The notes below the pieces were generated by a model. That model was not told the DNA's origin. It made no database searches and was given only the letters and a program-made list of their open reading frames with translations. From Shewanella mesophila (lineage in GTDB: Bacteria > Pseudomonadota > Gammaproteobacteria > Enterobacterales > Shewanellaceae), in assembly GCF_019457515.1 (NCBI RefSeq), contig NZ_CP080421.1, positions 1,736,001 to 1,800,000 of the forward strand: a DNA stretch of 64,000 nucleotides, written 5' to 3'. The position numbers were made by a program, and so were the translations under genes. Of the stretch, positions 47,417 through 58,024 are shown in pieces. Every line of letters starts with the position of its first letter. Within the stretch, counting starts at the first letter, position 1.

Positions 47417-50239
47417 ATGCACCAAGGCATCATGAAAGCCTGGCTCGATTCGTCTCACTTGAGTGGCGCGAACTCGACCTATGTAGAAGAGATGTATGAA
47501 GCCTATCAAGAGGACCCTCAGTCAGTTTCTGAAGACTGGCGAGTGGTGTTTGATAACCTCCCATATGCCAACGGTGCAACAGCAGATGTGCCGGAAGCTG
47601 CCCACTCCAAAGTACGTGAATATTTTCGTAGTTTAGCGTTAGAAGGCCGTCATAAGAGTTCGACTCGTATGACAGATCCTGATGTCGATGCTAAACAAGT
47701 TAAAGTCCTACAGTTGATCAACGCTCACCGTTTTCGCGGTCACCAGAATGCGAATCTGGATCCCCTTGAAATTTGGAAGCGTGATACCGTCAACGAATTG
47801 GACCCCGCCTTCCATGGCTTAACTGACGAAGATATGGATCGTGAATTCAATACTGGTTCGTTTGCTCATGGTGGTGACACTATGAAGCTTCGCGATCTAG
47901 TTAAAGCGCTTAAAGCCACATATTGTGGTGCGATTGGCGCCGAATACATGCATATCACGGATACCGATGAGAAACGTTGGATTCAACAGCGTTTGGAGCC
48001 ATCCTTAGGTAGAGCTAATTACGATAAATCCACTAAGACCCGTATTCTCGAAGGCCTCAACGCCGCCGAAGGTATGGAAAAGTATCTCGGTGCTAAGTTT
48101 CCTGGTGCCAAACGTTTCTCGCTAGAAGGCGGTGATGCGTTAGTCCCTATGATGCGTGAAATCATCTATCGTGGTGGCGAAGCGGGTACTAAAGAGATTG
48201 TCGTGGGGATGGCTCACCGCGGCCGTTTAAATCTTCTTGTTAACATTTTGGGTAAAAAGCCTTCAGAGCTGTTTGATGAGTTTGCTGGCAAACACAGCGA
48301 CGAGCTCAATGGTTCTGGCGATGTTAAATATCACCAAGGTTTCTCATCTGATTTCGAAACGCCCGGCGGCAACGTCCATCTAGCACTTGCGTTCAACCCA
48401 TCGCATCTTGAAATTGTAAACCCTGTGGTTATGGGCTCTGTTCGAGCGCGCCTCGATCGCCGTGGTTGTAAAACAGGTTTACAAGTGATGCCAATCACCA
48501 TTCATGGTGACAGTGCGATTGCGGGTCAGGGGATTGTGCAAGAGACATTTAACATGTCTCAAACCCGAGCTTTTAAAGTCGGTGGTAGTATCCGCATCGT
48601 GGTGAACAACCAAGTTGGTTTTACCACTAACTTAACTGAAGATACCCGTTCAACAGAATACTGTACTGACATCGCGAAAATGGTTCAGGCGCCAATCTTC
48701 CACGTCAATGCTGACGACCCAGAAGCGGTTGCTTTTGTGGCTCAGGTAGCGGTTGATTATCGTAACGAGTTTAAACGTGATGTGGTTATCGATCTGGTCT
48801 GTTATCGTCGTCATGGTCATAACGAAGCCGATGAGCCGAGTGCAACTCAGCCATTGATGTATGCCAAGATCAAGAAACATCCTACACCGCGTAAGATCTA
48901 TGCAGATCGTCTAATCGAAGAAAGTACCTTAGCCGCTGATGAAGTAACTGGCTTAATCAACGACTATCGTGATGCTTTAGATAAAGGTGACTGTGTCGTA
49001 AAAGAGTGGCGTCCTATGACGTTGCATACTGTTGACTGGACGCCATATCTTAATCGCGAATGGGATGAAACTTATCCTGGTGAGATGTCAAGTGAGCGTC
49101 TACAAAACTTAGCGAATAAGATTAGCTACGTACCAGAAAGTCATAAGTTGCAATCTCGCGTTGCCAAGATCTATAAAGATCGCGCATTAATGGCTAGCGG
49201 TGAAAAGCTGCTCGATTGGGGCTTTGCCGAAACCTTAGCTTACGCCTCGATTCTTGAAGACAAGAAACGTGTGCGTATTACCGGTCAAGATTCTGGTCGC
49301 GGTACTTTCTTCCACCGCCATGCGGTGCTGCACAACCAGAACGATGCGACAGCTTATTTGCCGCTTCGCCATGTTGCCGATGAGCAAGGTCCGATTGATA
49401 TTTCTGACTCGGTATTGTCTGAAGCCTCAGTACTGGCGTTCGAATATGGTTACGCGACTGCAGAACCTGGTGGACTCACGATCTGGGAAGCGCAGTTTGG
49501 TGATTTCGCTAACTGTGCCCAGGTGGTGATCGATCAGTTCCTCTCTTCTGGTGAGCAGAAGTGGGGCCGTCTGTGTGGCTTGACCATGTTGTTGCCACAT
49601 GGTTATGAAGGTCAAGGTCCTGAGCACTCGAGTGCACGTCTAGAGCGGTTCTTGCAGTTGTGTGCTAATCACAACATGCAAGTGTGCGTGCCATCGACAC
49701 CGGCACAGGTTTACCACATGCTACGTCGTCAAGTCGTGCGTCCAATGCGTCGTCCTCTTGTTGTGATGTCGCCAAAATCATTGCTGCGTCATCCTCTCGC
49801 GGTATCGAGCTTAGAAGAGTTAGCAAGTGGCACTTTCCAGAGCGTCATTGCTGAAATCGACGAGCTAGACAGCAGCAAGGTTGATCGCGTGGTGTTCTGT
49901 AGCGGTAAAGTGTATTTCGAACTGCTTGAGAAGCGTCGCAAAGAGAACGTTACTAATGTTGCCCTTATTCGTGTTGAGCAACTTTACCCGTTCCCGCATG
50001 AAGATATGTTGCAGATCCTTGCCCAATATCAGCACGTTAAAGATTTCGTATGGTGTCAGGAAGAGCCTCAGAACCAGGGAGCTTGGTATTGTAGTCAACA
50101 CCATTTCTGGTCGGCAATTCCTGCTGGAGCTCAGTTAACCTATGCTGGTCGTGAAGCGTCTGCTGCGCCAGCTTGTGGTTACCCATCACTCCATGCTCAG
50201 CAACAAGAATCTTTAATCAATAGCGCATTAAAACTGTAG
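47417..50239 (+). CDS. sucA: 2-oxoglutarate dehydrogenase E1 component SucA
   Basis: The 940-residue thiamine-diphosphate decarboxylase of the 2-oxoglutarate complex has the family N-terminus KAWLDSSHLSGANSTYVEEM, which mediates interaction with E2, the cofactor region GMAHRGRLNLLVNILGK and VVNNQVGFTTN, and the C-terminal transketolase-like domain with QDSGRGTFFHRHAVLH. The ATG at 47417, with aaagga five bases upstream, is preferred over a TTG at 47402. It is 31 bases from sucB. Confidence 0.96.
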   Translation: MHQGIMKAWLDSSHLSGANSTYVEEMYEAYQEDPQSVSEDWRVVFDNLPYANGATADVPEAAHSKVREYFRSLALEGRHKSSTRMTDPDVDAKQVKVLQLINAHRFRGHQNANLDPLEIWKRDTVNELDPAFHGLTDEDMDREFNTGSFAHGGDTMKLRDLVKALKATYCGAIGAEYMHITDTDEKRWIQQRLEPSLGRANYDKSTKTRILEGLNAAEGMEKYLGAKFPGAKRFSLEGGDALVPMMREIIYRGGEAGTKEIVVGMAHRGRLNLLVNILGKKPSELFDEFAGKHSDELNGSGDVKYHQGFSSDFETPGGNVHLALAFNPSHLEIVNPVVMGSVRARLDRRGCKTGLQVMPITIHGDSAIAGQGIVQETFNMSQTRAFKVGGSIRIVVNNQVGFTTNLTEDTRSTEYCTDIAKMVQAPIFHVNADDPEAVAFVAQVAVDYRNEFKRDVVIDLVCYRRHGHNEADEPSATQPLMYAKIKKHPTPRKIYADRLIEESTLAADEVTGLINDYRDALDKGDCVVKEWRPMTLHTVDWTPYLNREWDETYPGEMSSERLQNLANKISYVPESHKLQSRVAKIYKDRALMASGEKLLDWGFAETLAYASILEDKKRVRITGQDSGRGTFFHRHAVLHNQNDATAYLPLRHVADEQGPIDISDSVLSEASVLAFEYGYATAEPGGLTIWEAQFGDFANCAQVVIDQFLSSGEQKWGRLCGLTMLLPHGYEGQGPEHSSARLERFLQLCANHNMQVCVPSTPAQVYHMLRRQVVRPMRRPLVVMSPKSLLRHPLAVSSLEELASGTFQSVIAEIDELDSSKVDRVVFCSGKVYFELLEKRRKENVTNVALIRVEQLYPFPHEDMLQILAQYQHVKDFVWCQEEPQNQGAWYCSQHHFWSAIPAGAQLTYAGREASAAPACGYPSLHAQQQESLINSALKL

Positions 50240-50270
50240 TAATAGACAATTTATAAAAGGATAGCTTTCC

Positions 50271-51461
50271 ATGAGTATCGAAATTAAGGTACCCGTACTG
50301 CCAGAATCCGTTGCTGATGCAACCATTGCCACATGGCATGTTAAAGCTGGCGAGCAAGTGTCTCGTGATCAAAACTTAGTCGATATCGAAACCGATAAAG
50401 TGGTACTTGAAGTGGTTGCGCCAGAAGATGGTTCAATCGTTGAATTTTTCGCTGAAGAAGGTGATACCGTACTTGGTGAAGCTGTCATTGCTAAGTTCGT
50501 TGCGGGTGCGGTGGCCGGTCAGGAAGTGTCTAAAGCACAAGCTGAAGCTGCATCGCCTCAAGACGCGACTAGCGATGAGTCTAATGATGCGCTAAGTCCA
50601 TCTGTACGCCGTTTGATTGCAGAACATAATGTTGATGCATCAAAGTTAAAAGGTACTGGTGTTGGCGGACGTATCACTAAAGAAGACGTTGAAGCTTTCG
50701 TGAAATCAGCTCCAGCGGCTAAGCCTGCTGCAGCGCCAGCGGTTGTTGCGCCACTAGGCGAGCGTAGCCAGAAGCGTGTTCCAATGACGCGTCTACGTAA
50801 GACCATTGCTAACCGTCTACTTGAAGCGAAGAACTCAACAGCAATGTTGACGACTTTCAACGAAGTGAACATGAAACCTATCATGGACATTCGTAAGCAG
50901 TATCAAGAAGTGTTTGAAAAACGTCATGGTATTCGTCTAGGTTTCATGTCTTTCTACGTGAAAGCCGTGACTGAAGCCCTGAAGCGTTTCCCTGAAGTTA
51001 ATGCATCAATCGATGGTGATGATCTTGTTTATCATAACTATTTTGATGTAAGTATTGCCGTATCTACACCTCGTGGTTTGGTTACACCAGTACTGCGTGA
51101 TACCGATATGATGAGCCTTGCGGATATCGAGCGTAATGTTCGTGAGCTAGCAATCAAAGGTCGTGACGGTAAACTAACTGTTGAAGATATGACTGGCGGC
51201 AACTTCACCGTGACTAACGGTGGTGTGTTCGGCTCGCTCATGTCTACCCCAATCCTTAACTTGCCACAGAGCGCGATTTTAGGCATGCATGCCATTAAAG
51301 ATCGCCCAATGGCAGTTAATGGTCAGGTAGAAATTCTGCCTATGATGTACCTAGCATTGTCTTATGACCACCGTATCATCGATGGTCGTGAGTCTGTTGG
51401 CTTCTTGGTTGCCATTAAGGACTTCCTTGAAGACCCAACTCGTCTGCTATTAGACCTGTAA
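50271..51461 (+). CDS. sucB: Dihydrolipoyllysine succinyltransferase E2 component SucB
   Basis: The 396-residue E2 has one lipoyl domain with lipoyl lysine K43 in [11 protein letters not shown], an E1/E3-binding domain near 110-145 ([20 protein letters not shown]), a flexible Ala/Pro linker (~150-165) and the catalytic domain with the final DHRIIDGRE motif holding the active-site histidine. Dihydrolipoyl dehydrogenase (lpd) is not adjacent. Confidence 0.96.
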   Translation: MSIEIKVPVLPESVADATIATWHVKAGEQVSRDQNLVDIETDKVVLEVVAPEDGSIVEFFAEEGDTVLGEAVIAKFVAGAVAGQEVSKAQAEAASPQDATSDESNDALSPSVRRLIAEHNVDASKLKGTGVGGRITKEDVEAFVKSAPAAKPAAAPAVVAPLGERSQKRVPMTRLRKTIANRLLEAKNSTAMLTTFNEVNMKPIMDIRKQYQEVFEKRHGIRLGFMSFYVKAVTEALKRFPEVNASIDGDDLVYHNYFDVSIAVSTPRGLVTPVLRDTDMMSLADIERNVRELAIKGRDGKLTVEDMTGGNFTVTNGGVFGSLMSTPILNLPQSAILGMHAIKDRPMAVNGQVEILPMMYLALSYDHRIIDGRESVGFLVAIKDFLEDPTRLLLDL

Positions 51462-51475
51462 GACGACGTTGATTC

Positions 51476-51499
51476 GATGCCTATCGATAGGTAGGCATC
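51476..51499. repeat. Inverted repeat in the sucB-sucC spacer
   Basis: Arms gatgccta and taggcatc (8 bp, 8-base loop) with no T tract. It may be a processing or stability element dividing sucAB from sucCD. Confidence 0.6.
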
Positions 51500-51561
51500 A
51501 CCCTCGCTACTGGCTCATATGAGCTGGTTGGATTTGATAAGAAGTATACGGATAGATCATC

Positions 51562-52728
51562 ATGAATTTGCATGAGTATCAGGCAAAAGCCCTATTTGCC
51601 GAATATGGTTTACCAGTGTCAGAAGGTTTTGCATGTGACACCCCTCAAGAAGCGGTAGAAGCAGCAGGCCATATTGGCGGAGATATGTGGGTTGTTAAGT
51701 GTCAAGTACACGCAGGCGGCCGTGGTAAAGCAGGTGGCGTTAAAGTTACCGGCGATAAAGAAGAGATCAGAGCGTTCGCTGAAAATTGGTTAGGTAAGAA
51801 CCTTGTCACTTATCAAACTGATGAGAAAGGTCAGCCAGTTGCTAAGATTTTAGTTGAAAGCTGTACTGATATCGCTAACGAACTTTATCTTGGCGCCGTT
51901 GTTGATCGTGCGACTCGTCGCGTGGTGTTCATGGCATCAACTGAAGGTGGTGTTGAGATTGAGACTGTGGCTGAAGAAACGCCAGAGTTGATCCACAAAG
52001 CGATTATCGATCCTTTGACTGGTCCTCAACCATACCAAGCACGTGATCTTGGCTTCAAGTTGGGCCTTACTCCAACGCAAATGAAGCAGTTCACTAAAGT
52101 GTTCATGGGTCTTGCTAAGATGTTTAACGACCATGATTTCGCACTGCTTGAGATCAACCCACTTGTTATCACGACCGAAGGCAACATTCATTGCCTAGAC
52201 GGTAAGATTGGTATCGATGGCAACGCTTTGTTCCGTCAACCAAAAATCCGTGATATGCACGATCCATCACAAGATGATGCTCGTGAAGCGCATGCGGCTA
52301 AATTTGAGCTTAACTATGTTGCACTCGACGGTAACGTAGGTTGTATGGTTAACGGTGCAGGCCTTGCAATGGGTACTATGGACATCGTAAACCTACACGG
52401 TGGCAAGCCAGCTAACTTCCTAGACGTTGGCGGCGGAGCGACTAAAGAGCGCGTAGCTGAAGCGTTTAAGATCATTCTTTCTGACGACAACGTTAAAGCC
52501 GTTCTTGTGAACATCTTTGGTGGTATCGTACGTTGTGACATGATCGCTGAAGGCATCATTGGCGCCGTTAAAGAAGTGGGTGTTAAAGTGCCAGTTGTGG
52601 TTCGTCTTGAAGGTACTAACGCAGATCTCGGTCGCGAAGTATTGGCTAACTCTGGTCTTGACATTATTGCAGCTGAGTCACTAACTGACGCTGCAGTTAA
52701 AGTTGTTGCTGCTGCGGAGGGCAAATAA
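51562..52728 (+). CDS. sucC: Succinyl-CoA synthetase beta subunit SucC
   Basis: The 388-residue beta subunit has the ATP-grasp domain ([38 protein letters not shown]) and the C-terminal interface with the conserved [19 protein letters not shown]. It makes succinate and ATP (or GTP) from succinyl-CoA. Its stop overlaps the sucD ATG by one base. Confidence 0.97.
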   Translation: MNLHEYQAKALFAEYGLPVSEGFACDTPQEAVEAAGHIGGDMWVVKCQVHAGGRGKAGGVKVTGDKEEIRAFAENWLGKNLVTYQTDEKGQPVAKILVESCTDIANELYLGAVVDRATRRVVFMASTEGGVEIETVAEETPELIHKAIIDPLTGPQPYQARDLGFKLGLTPTQMKQFTKVFMGLAKMFNDHDFALLEINPLVITTEGNIHCLDGKIGIDGNALFRQPKIRDMHDPSQDDAREAHAAKFELNYVALDGNVGCMVNGAGLAMGTMDIVNLHGGKPANFLDVGGGATKERVAEAFKIILSDDNVKAVLVNIFGGIVRCDMIAEGIIGAVKEVGVKVPVVVRLEGTNADLGREVLANSGLDIIAAESLTDAAVKVVAAAEGK

Positions 52729-53600
52729 TGTCTGTATTAATCAATAAAGATACCAAAGTTATCTGTCAAGGTTTCACTGGTGGTCAAGGTACTTTCCATT
52801 CTGAGCAAGCGATTGCTTATGGCACAAAAATGGTTGGTGGTGTATCTCCTGGAAAAGGCGGTCAAGTTCACTTAGGTCTTCCAGTATTTAATACTGTTAA
52901 AGACGCCGTGGCTGAAACTGGCGCAACAGCGACAGTTATCTATGTACCAGCACCTTTCTGTAAAGATGCAATTCTTGAAGCTATCGACGGTGGCATAGAG
53001 CTAATCGTTTGTATTACTGAAGGTATTCCTACTCTGGATATGCTTGAAGTTAAAGTTAAGCTTGAAGAAACTGGCGTTCGTATGATCGGTCCTAACTGCC
53101 CTGGTGTTATCACTCCGGGTGAATGTAAGATTGGTATCATGCCTGGTCACATCCACAAGCCTGGTAAAGTCGGTATTGTTTCTCGCTCTGGTACTTTGAC
53201 GTACGAAGCGGTTAAGCAAACTACCGATGAAGGTTTCGGCCAATCAACTTGTGTTGGTATCGGTGGTGACCCAATCCCAGGTACTAACTTCATCGACGTA
53301 TTGGAAATGTTCCAAAACGATCCATTGACCGAAGCCATCGTTATGATTGGTGAGATCGGTGGTACTGCTGAAGAAGAAGCGGCTGAGTACATCAAAGCTA
53401 ACGTGACTAAGCCTGTTGTATCTTACATTGCTGGTGTTACTGCTCCTGCCGGTAAGCGTATGGGTCACGCTGGTGCGATCATCGCTGGTGGTAAAGGTAC
53501 TGCAGAAGATAAGTTTGCAGCATTAGAAGCCGCAGGCGTAACGACAGTTCGTTCACTTGCTGATATCGGCAGTGCACTGCGTACTAAGACTGGTTGGTAA
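52728..53600 (+). CDS. sucD: Succinyl-CoA synthetase alpha subunit SucD
   Basis: The 290-residue alpha subunit has the CoA-binding Rossmann domain ([20 protein letters not shown]) and the phosphohistidine in [14 protein letters not shown] near residue 246. It starts one base inside sucC, and a bidirectional terminator follows 18 bases later, ending the sdh-suc block. Confidence 0.97.
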   Translation: MSVLINKDTKVICQGFTGGQGTFHSEQAIAYGTKMVGGVSPGKGGQVHLGLPVFNTVKDAVAETGATATVIYVPAPFCKDAILEAIDGGIELIVCITEGIPTLDMLEVKVKLEETGVRMIGPNCPGVITPGECKIGIMPGHIHKPGKVGIVSRSGTLTYEAVKQTTDEGFGQSTCVGIGGDPIPGTNFIDVLEMFQNDPLTEAIVMIGEIGGTAEEEAAEYIKANVTKPVVSYIAGVTAPAGKRMGHAGAIIAGGKGTAEDKFAALEAAGVTTVRSLADIGSALRTKTGW

Positions 53601-53618
53601 TACCGGTTTTTCAGTATT

Positions 53619-53645
53619 AAAAAGGCGCCTTAGGCGCCTTTTTTG
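53619..53645. terminator. Bidirectional terminator between sucD and the glutamate-synthase-like gene
   Basis: Perfect arms aaaaaggcgcc and ggcgccttttt around a tta loop, with A and T runs on both sides, serve the converging genes. Confidence 0.92.
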
Positions 53646-53666
53646 TTTGAGTTTAAGCTCGAACCG

Positions 53667-55316
53667 TTATTGTTTGCGGTTGAGGCCAAATTCGGCGGGA
53701 GTCAAGATATAGGTATCTTCACAATAAAACGCTTCGGCATTACATTGCTGCCACCAAGATGACCAAGCCGTATCGTTAACCTTCTCCTCTATGATGGCAT
53801 TGTGTTCTAGCGGAGCCACTAAGCTACCCGTTGAGATCAATAGCCCGTATGGAGAGCGTCTCTTTATCATCCTAGGCTTTAGTTTACTGGGGTTATCTAA
53901 CCCCATACTGCCGACCAATTCATAAAAGCTTTTCAAGGTATTTTGTTGGTAGTTTTTGACTCGCTCACTTTTGACTTCGACTTCTAATGCCTTAGAGCGG
54001 GCAGGATCTTGGGTTGCTATCCCCGTGGGACACATGTTGGTATTACAGTTTCTCGATTGAATACAACCTAGGGCGAGCATCATGGTGCGCGCTGCATTAA
54101 CGATATCGGCTCCCATGGCTATCTTTGTCAGTAGATCGAAACTAGAGGCGGTTTTGCCCGAGGCGATAAGGGCGATTTTATGTCTTAGTCCAACACCAAT
54201 TAAGGCATTATTTACAAAATATACGCCCTCAAGGCACATCATGCCTAAGCGGTTAGTAAACTCAACTGGCGCCGCGCCAGTGCCCCCTTCGGCGCCATCA
54301 ATGGTGATAAAGTCGGGGGTTATTCCGGTTTTTAACATGGCTTTACAGATCGCCAAAAATTCTGCGGGATTACCAATACATAACTTGAAGCCAACAGGTT
54401 TACCGCCGCTGAGTTCGCGCAGTGTTTTGACAAAATTTAGCAGTGCAATAGGTGTTTTACATTCGGGGTTTACTGCCGGTGAGACACAATCTTTCTCCAT
54501 TGATATATGACGGATCATGGCGATTTCGGGGGTGATTTTTGCTTTGGGGAGTACGCCTCCATGACCGGGTTTGGCGCCTTGACTTAGCTTAATCTCGATC
54601 ATCTTTATCTGTGGCCGTTTAGCCATCTCTTCAAAGCTGTCAGGATTGAAGTTTCCATCATCATCTCGGCAACCAAAGAGACCTGAACCGATTTGCCAGA
54701 CAATATCGCCGCCATGCTTGAGGTGATAAGGGCTAGCACCCCCTTCACCAGTATTGTGATAACAATCGGCTTTTTTTGCGCCGAGATTGAGCGCCTCGAT
54801 GGCGTTGGCACTTAATGATCCAAAGCTCATTGCCGAGATATTAAAATAAGATGCATCATAGGGTTGGCTGCAATCTGGGCCGCCAATACGCACCCGTTTC
54901 GCCTGATCTTCGATATGTTTGGGAGACAGGGAGTGCCAAAGACTTAAGTAGTTCTCTTGCAAAAGATCATGCTGAGTACCAAATGCAATGGTATCGCGTA
55001 CATTTTTAGCGCGTTGATAAACTAATGAGCGTTGCTCGCGGTTAAACGGGGCCTCTTCGGTGTCGTTGGCTATAAAGTACTGCTGGATCTCTATTCGGTA
55101 TGATTCAAGAAAATACCTAAGATAGGCGACAACTGGATAAAGCCGACTCAAGGTATGGGGGCTATAAAACATATCGTAACTACCGATAATGGTGTAAAGC
55201 AGAGTCACGCTTAATAGCAGCGAACTCGGCCAGCCTCCTATCTGAGTAAAAAGATAGAGTCCGGTAATGTTGCCTAAGGTGGCGATAAGCCAAAAAACCT
55301 TTTGCATGATTGTCAT
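53667..55316 (-). CDS. FMN-binding glutamate-synthase-family protein, membrane anchored
   Basis: The 549-residue protein has two N-terminal membrane spans (residues ~5-50), then a glutamate-synthase FMN/alpha-beta barrel domain: SFGSLSANAIEALNLGAK, GGVLPKAKITPEIAMIR, FITIDGAEGGTGAAPVEFTN and the cysteine cluster CIQSRNCNTNMCPTG, the [3Fe-4S]-type motif of the large subunit. It lacks the amidotransferase (GATase) domain, so it is an archaeal-type GltS relative that could use ammonia or have another electron partner. No GltD-like reductase is beside it. The ATG at 55316 has an AAAGGA ribosome site. Confidence 0.87.
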   Translation of the reverse strand: MTIMQKVFWLIATLGNITGLYLFTQIGGWPSSLLLSVTLLYTIIGSYDMFYSPHTLSRLYPVVAYLRYFLESYRIEIQQYFIANDTEEAPFNREQRSLVYQRAKNVRDTIAFGTQHDLLQENYLSLWHSLSPKHIEDQAKRVRIGGPDCSQPYDASYFNISAMSFGSLSANAIEALNLGAKKADCYHNTGEGGASPYHLKHGGDIVWQIGSGLFGCRDDDGNFNPDSFEEMAKRPQIKMIEIKLSQGAKPGHGGVLPKAKITPEIAMIRHISMEKDCVSPAVNPECKTPIALLNFVKTLRELSGGKPVGFKLCIGNPAEFLAICKAMLKTGITPDFITIDGAEGGTGAAPVEFTNRLGMMCLEGVYFVNNALIGVGLRHKIALIASGKTASSFDLLTKIAMGADIVNAARTMMLALGCIQSRNCNTNMCPTGIATQDPARSKALEVEVKSERVKNYQQNTLKSFYELVGSMGLDNPSKLKPRMIKRRSPYGLLISTGSLVAPLEHNAIIEEKVNDTAWSSWWQQCNAEAFYCEDTYILTPAEFGLNRKQ

Positions 55317-55463
55317 AAAGCATTCCTTTTGCTGACATTAATCATAAGTTAGCTTATTGAACGACATAGTCAGTATTTTAGCAATTAAGTTTAATACTTT
55401 CTTAATTAGCCCAATTATCGGTATATTAGATAGTTCGATAGGGTAAGGAAAAAGGAGTTGGTA

Positions 55464-55964
55464 GTGATCATTGCACAAACAGACAGGCTCATATTGCGCC
55501 ATTTCGAAGCTAAAGATATAGAAGCCATCTTTTTATTAAACAGTATTCCCGAAGTCCTCACCTATATTCCCGGCGAGCCAATGACCAGTTTATCTCAGGC
55601 GCAGCAGATATTTGAAAATGTTGTGCTTAAGAGTTACCAAGAACGTGGATACGGTCGCTGGGCAGTAGAACATAAGTTTGATGGTAAAGTGATCGGTTTT
55701 TGTGGGCCAACCTATATCAAAGAGTATGATGAGGTGGAGTTAGGTTACCGTTACCTTCCTGAGTATTGGGGGCAGGGCATAGGTAGTGAAGCTGGGCTTG
55801 CTGCCTTATCGCGCTTTAAAGAACATGGTATAGATGAGGCGATTGCGTTGATCCTCATAGGTAATAAGGGTTCTGAAGGCGTTGCGCAAAAAGTGGGTAT
55901 GAGCTTACGGGAGCGCAATAAGTTTATGGGACATAAGGTCAATGTTTATCATAAGGTGCTGTAG
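55464..55964 (+). CDS. GNAT-family N-acetyltransferase (RimJ/RimL-type)
   Basis: The 166-residue protein has the RimJ/RimL layout: TDRLILRHFEAKDIEAIF near the N-terminus and the acetyl-CoA segment YRYLPEYWGQGIGSEAGLAAL. The GTG at 55464, six bases after a perfect AAGGAG ribosome site (55452-55457), is the start. The protein substrate is unknown. It converges on fur across a shared terminator. Confidence 0.88.
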   Translation: MIIAQTDRLILRHFEAKDIEAIFLLNSIPEVLTYIPGEPMTSLSQAQQIFENVVLKSYQERGYGRWAVEHKFDGKVIGFCGPTYIKEYDEVELGYRYLPEYWGQGIGSEAGLAALSRFKEHGIDEAIALILIGNKGSEGVAQKVGMSLRERNKFMGHKVNVYHKVL

Positions 55965-55992
55965 GTTTTATTCACCAATAGAAATAAAACAT

Positions 55993-56020
55993 AAAAAAAC
56001 CAGCTTAAAAGCTGGTTTTT
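55993..56020. terminator. Bidirectional terminator between the acetyltransferase and fur
   Basis: Arms aaaaccagctt and aagctggtttt around a 2-base gap with flanking A and T runs. Confidence 0.9.
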
Positions 56021-56035
56021 ATTGATTTATTGACC

Positions 56036-56467
56036 CTATGCATCGCCGTGATCGCACTCATCATTAGTACAAACACCGTAAAGGTATAAACTGTGATTAG
56101 TGAGTTTGATGTTGTGTTTCATGGCAATTTCATCTTGACGACGTTCGATAACATCATCAGAAAACTCAATAACTTTACCGCAAGATAGACATACCAAATG
56201 ATCGTGATGATGCTGTGATGAGAGTTCGAAAACGGCTTTGCCACTTTCAAAGTGATGGCGGCTAACAATGCCTGCGTCATCGAATTGGTTCAATACGCGG
56301 TAAACGGTTGCTAACCCAATCTCTTCACCAATATCGAGCAGTTTCTTGTATAGGTCTTCTGCACTGATATGTTGGTTTTCGGGTCCCTGCATCAGTTCGA
56401 GGATCTTGACTCGTGGTAAGGTGACCTTTAATCCCGCTTTCTTTAGCGCTTGATTTCCATCTGTCAT
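56036..56467 (-). CDS. fur: Ferric uptake regulator Fur
   Basis: The 143-residue Fe(II)-responsive repressor has a winged-helix N-terminal domain (ALKKAGLKVTLPRVKILELM; GLATVYRVLNQFDDAGIV) and metal ligands in the dimerisation domain HHHDHLVCLSCGKVIEF and CTNDECDHGD. It controls iron uptake genes. Transcribed alone toward the terminator at 55993; the ~190 bp upstream probably holds its promoter, but I could not place a Fur box by eye. Confidence 0.97.
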   Translation of the reverse strand: MTDGNQALKKAGLKVTLPRVKILELMQGPENQHISAEDLYKKLLDIGEEIGLATVYRVLNQFDDAGIVSRHHFESGKAVFELSSQHHHDHLVCLSCGKVIEFSDDVIERRQDEIAMKHNIKLTNHSLYLYGVCTNDECDHGDA

Positions 56468-56766
56468 TATTAATCTCTTGATTGCAGAACCATTAGCAAA
56501 GCCAATAGAGGTTCAGTTGTTGATATTGGGAACCATTATAGGGGCTGAATTTGAAAACTTAAACCTTTGATCTTGCATATTGTTCTTTCAAGCAATAATT
56601 TGGCTCAAAATGTTACTATCTGTGCGATAAAGACTGCATTTTTCACGTACTTTTTGTAGTGTTATTTATACTAACGCCCAATAGTCATGTTGGCGTAATT
56701 CTGGCAGGCTTAACAAGCCGACAAACCTATCGCTTACATGAGCCTATAACAATAAAAGGAATGCCG

Positions 56767-57516
56767 ATGTATCGACAGATCGTGATATTAACTGGAGCAG
56801 GGATCTCTGCCGAGTCAGGATTGAGAACATTTAGAGATCAAGACGGACTATGGGAAGAACATAAGATTGAAGATGTTGCGACGCCAGAAGGCTACCAGCG
56901 TGATCCTGAAATGGTTGAGCGTTTTTATAACGAGCGATGGCAGCAATTACATGATGGTCATGTAGAACCCAATGCCGCCCATCTCGCACTAGCTAGGCTT
57001 GAACATGAGTTTGATGGCCAACTACTAGTGGTGACACAAAATATCGATGATCTTCATGAGCGAGCGGGTTCCCGTCGCTTGCTACATATGCACGGCGAAT
57101 TGACCAAGGGGCGCTGTCCTCGATCGCAACAAACTTTCCTGCTGACCGATCATTTTGGTGTTAATCATACTTGTACTTGCTGTATCCCTGCCCAGCGTTT
57201 ACGTCCGCATGTGGTTTGGTTTGGTGAGATGCCAATAGGCTTAGATCGTATTCAACATGCATTAGATACCTGTGATCTGTTTATCGCTATTGGTACCTCT
57301 GGCTCTGTATACCCCGCAGCTGGTTTTGTCGATACGGCTAACCATCATGGCGCGCAAACCGTTGAGGTTAATTTGATGCCAGCCGATAGGCATAGCCAAT
57401 TCCAATATCACCTTCAAGGTAAAGCCAGCGAGATCTTACCTAAATTAGTCGATGATATTTTAAGTGGCCAAATTGTGAGTGATGCTGTTGCCAATAGCGA
57501 TAAAGCGGCCAAGTAG
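56767..57516 (+). CDS. cobB: NAD-dependent protein deacylase (sirtuin) CobB
   Basis: The 249-residue sirtuin removes acyl groups from lysine using NAD. It has the NAD motif GAGISAESGLRTFRDQDGLW, the catalytic histidine region QNIDDLHERAGSRRLLHMHGEL and the zinc-type cysteines CPRSQ...CTCC. Tyr54 and Arg57 in FYNERW form the YxxR pair of desuccinylases, so both deacetylase and desuccinylase activity are expected. The ATG at 56767 is chosen since an AAAGGA ribosome site lies 6 bases upstream; an ATG at 56761 would abut it. It is the first gene of a four-gene run. Confidence 0.94.
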   Translation: MYRQIVILTGAGISAESGLRTFRDQDGLWEEHKIEDVATPEGYQRDPEMVERFYNERWQQLHDGHVEPNAAHLALARLEHEFDGQLLVVTQNIDDLHERAGSRRLLHMHGELTKGRCPRSQQTFLLTDHFGVNHTCTCCIPAQRLRPHVVWFGEMPIGLDRIQHALDTCDLFIAIGTSGSVYPAAGFVDTANHHGAQTVEVNLMPADRHSQFQYHLQGKASEILPKLVDDILSGQIVSDAVANSDKAAK

Positions 57517-58011
57517 ATGGAATTAGAGATTCATTCATTGGTACCCAATAGCGCGTTACCCTGTCAAACTAAGCTGGCCATCATTATGCGGGGTTTACCT
57601 GGAAGCGGGAAGAGTTATTGGGTTGAGCAGTTTATTGACGCGCAGCCGACAGAGATCGCTAACGATATTAGGCTGCGTGGTTATTTTTCCACGGATCAGT
57701 TGTTTTATACCGATGGCCAATATCGATTTAATGCAAATTGTTTGAGTGAATACCATCAGCGTAATTTAACCGCATTCATTCATGCGCTGAGCAGAGGTGA
57801 GCCCGTTGTTATTTGTGATAATACCAATATGGCTAGGTGGGAGTTTATGACCTACGAGGCGGCAGCAAAAGCCTTGGGTTACCAAGTGCGTGAGGTGTTA
57901 ATCGGCGATCCGCTCGATGAAGCGCATCAACGACTCTGCGCCCAGCGAAATCAACACGGTGTCTCGTTACATGATATTCAATCGATGGCGATTAAGTTTG
58001 AACCATTCTAG
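57517..58011 (+). CDS. P-loop kinase-like ATP-binding protein
   Basis: The 164-residue protein has a Walker A motif GLPGSGKS at 26-33, preceded by LAIIMR, and a middle segment VICDNTNMARWEFMTYEAAAKALGY typical of zeta-toxin/polynucleotide-kinase-like P-loop proteins (cf. AAA_33). It probably phosphorylates a small nucleotide or sugar; the substrate is unknown. Its ATG directly follows the cobB stop, so the two are coupled. Confidence 0.78.
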   Translation: MELEIHSLVPNSALPCQTKLAIIMRGLPGSGKSYWVEQFIDAQPTEIANDIRLRGYFSTDQLFYTDGQYRFNANCLSEYHQRNLTAFIHALSRGEPVVICDNTNMARWEFMTYEAAAKALGYQVREVLIGDPLDEAHQRLCAQRNQHGVSLHDIQSMAIKFEPF

Positions 58012-58024
58012 CGAGGAGCAAACT

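Noticed and set aside
56659..56766. 36-residue N-terminal extension of CobB
   Set aside because: No family members carry it and the ribosome site is placed for the ATG at 56767.
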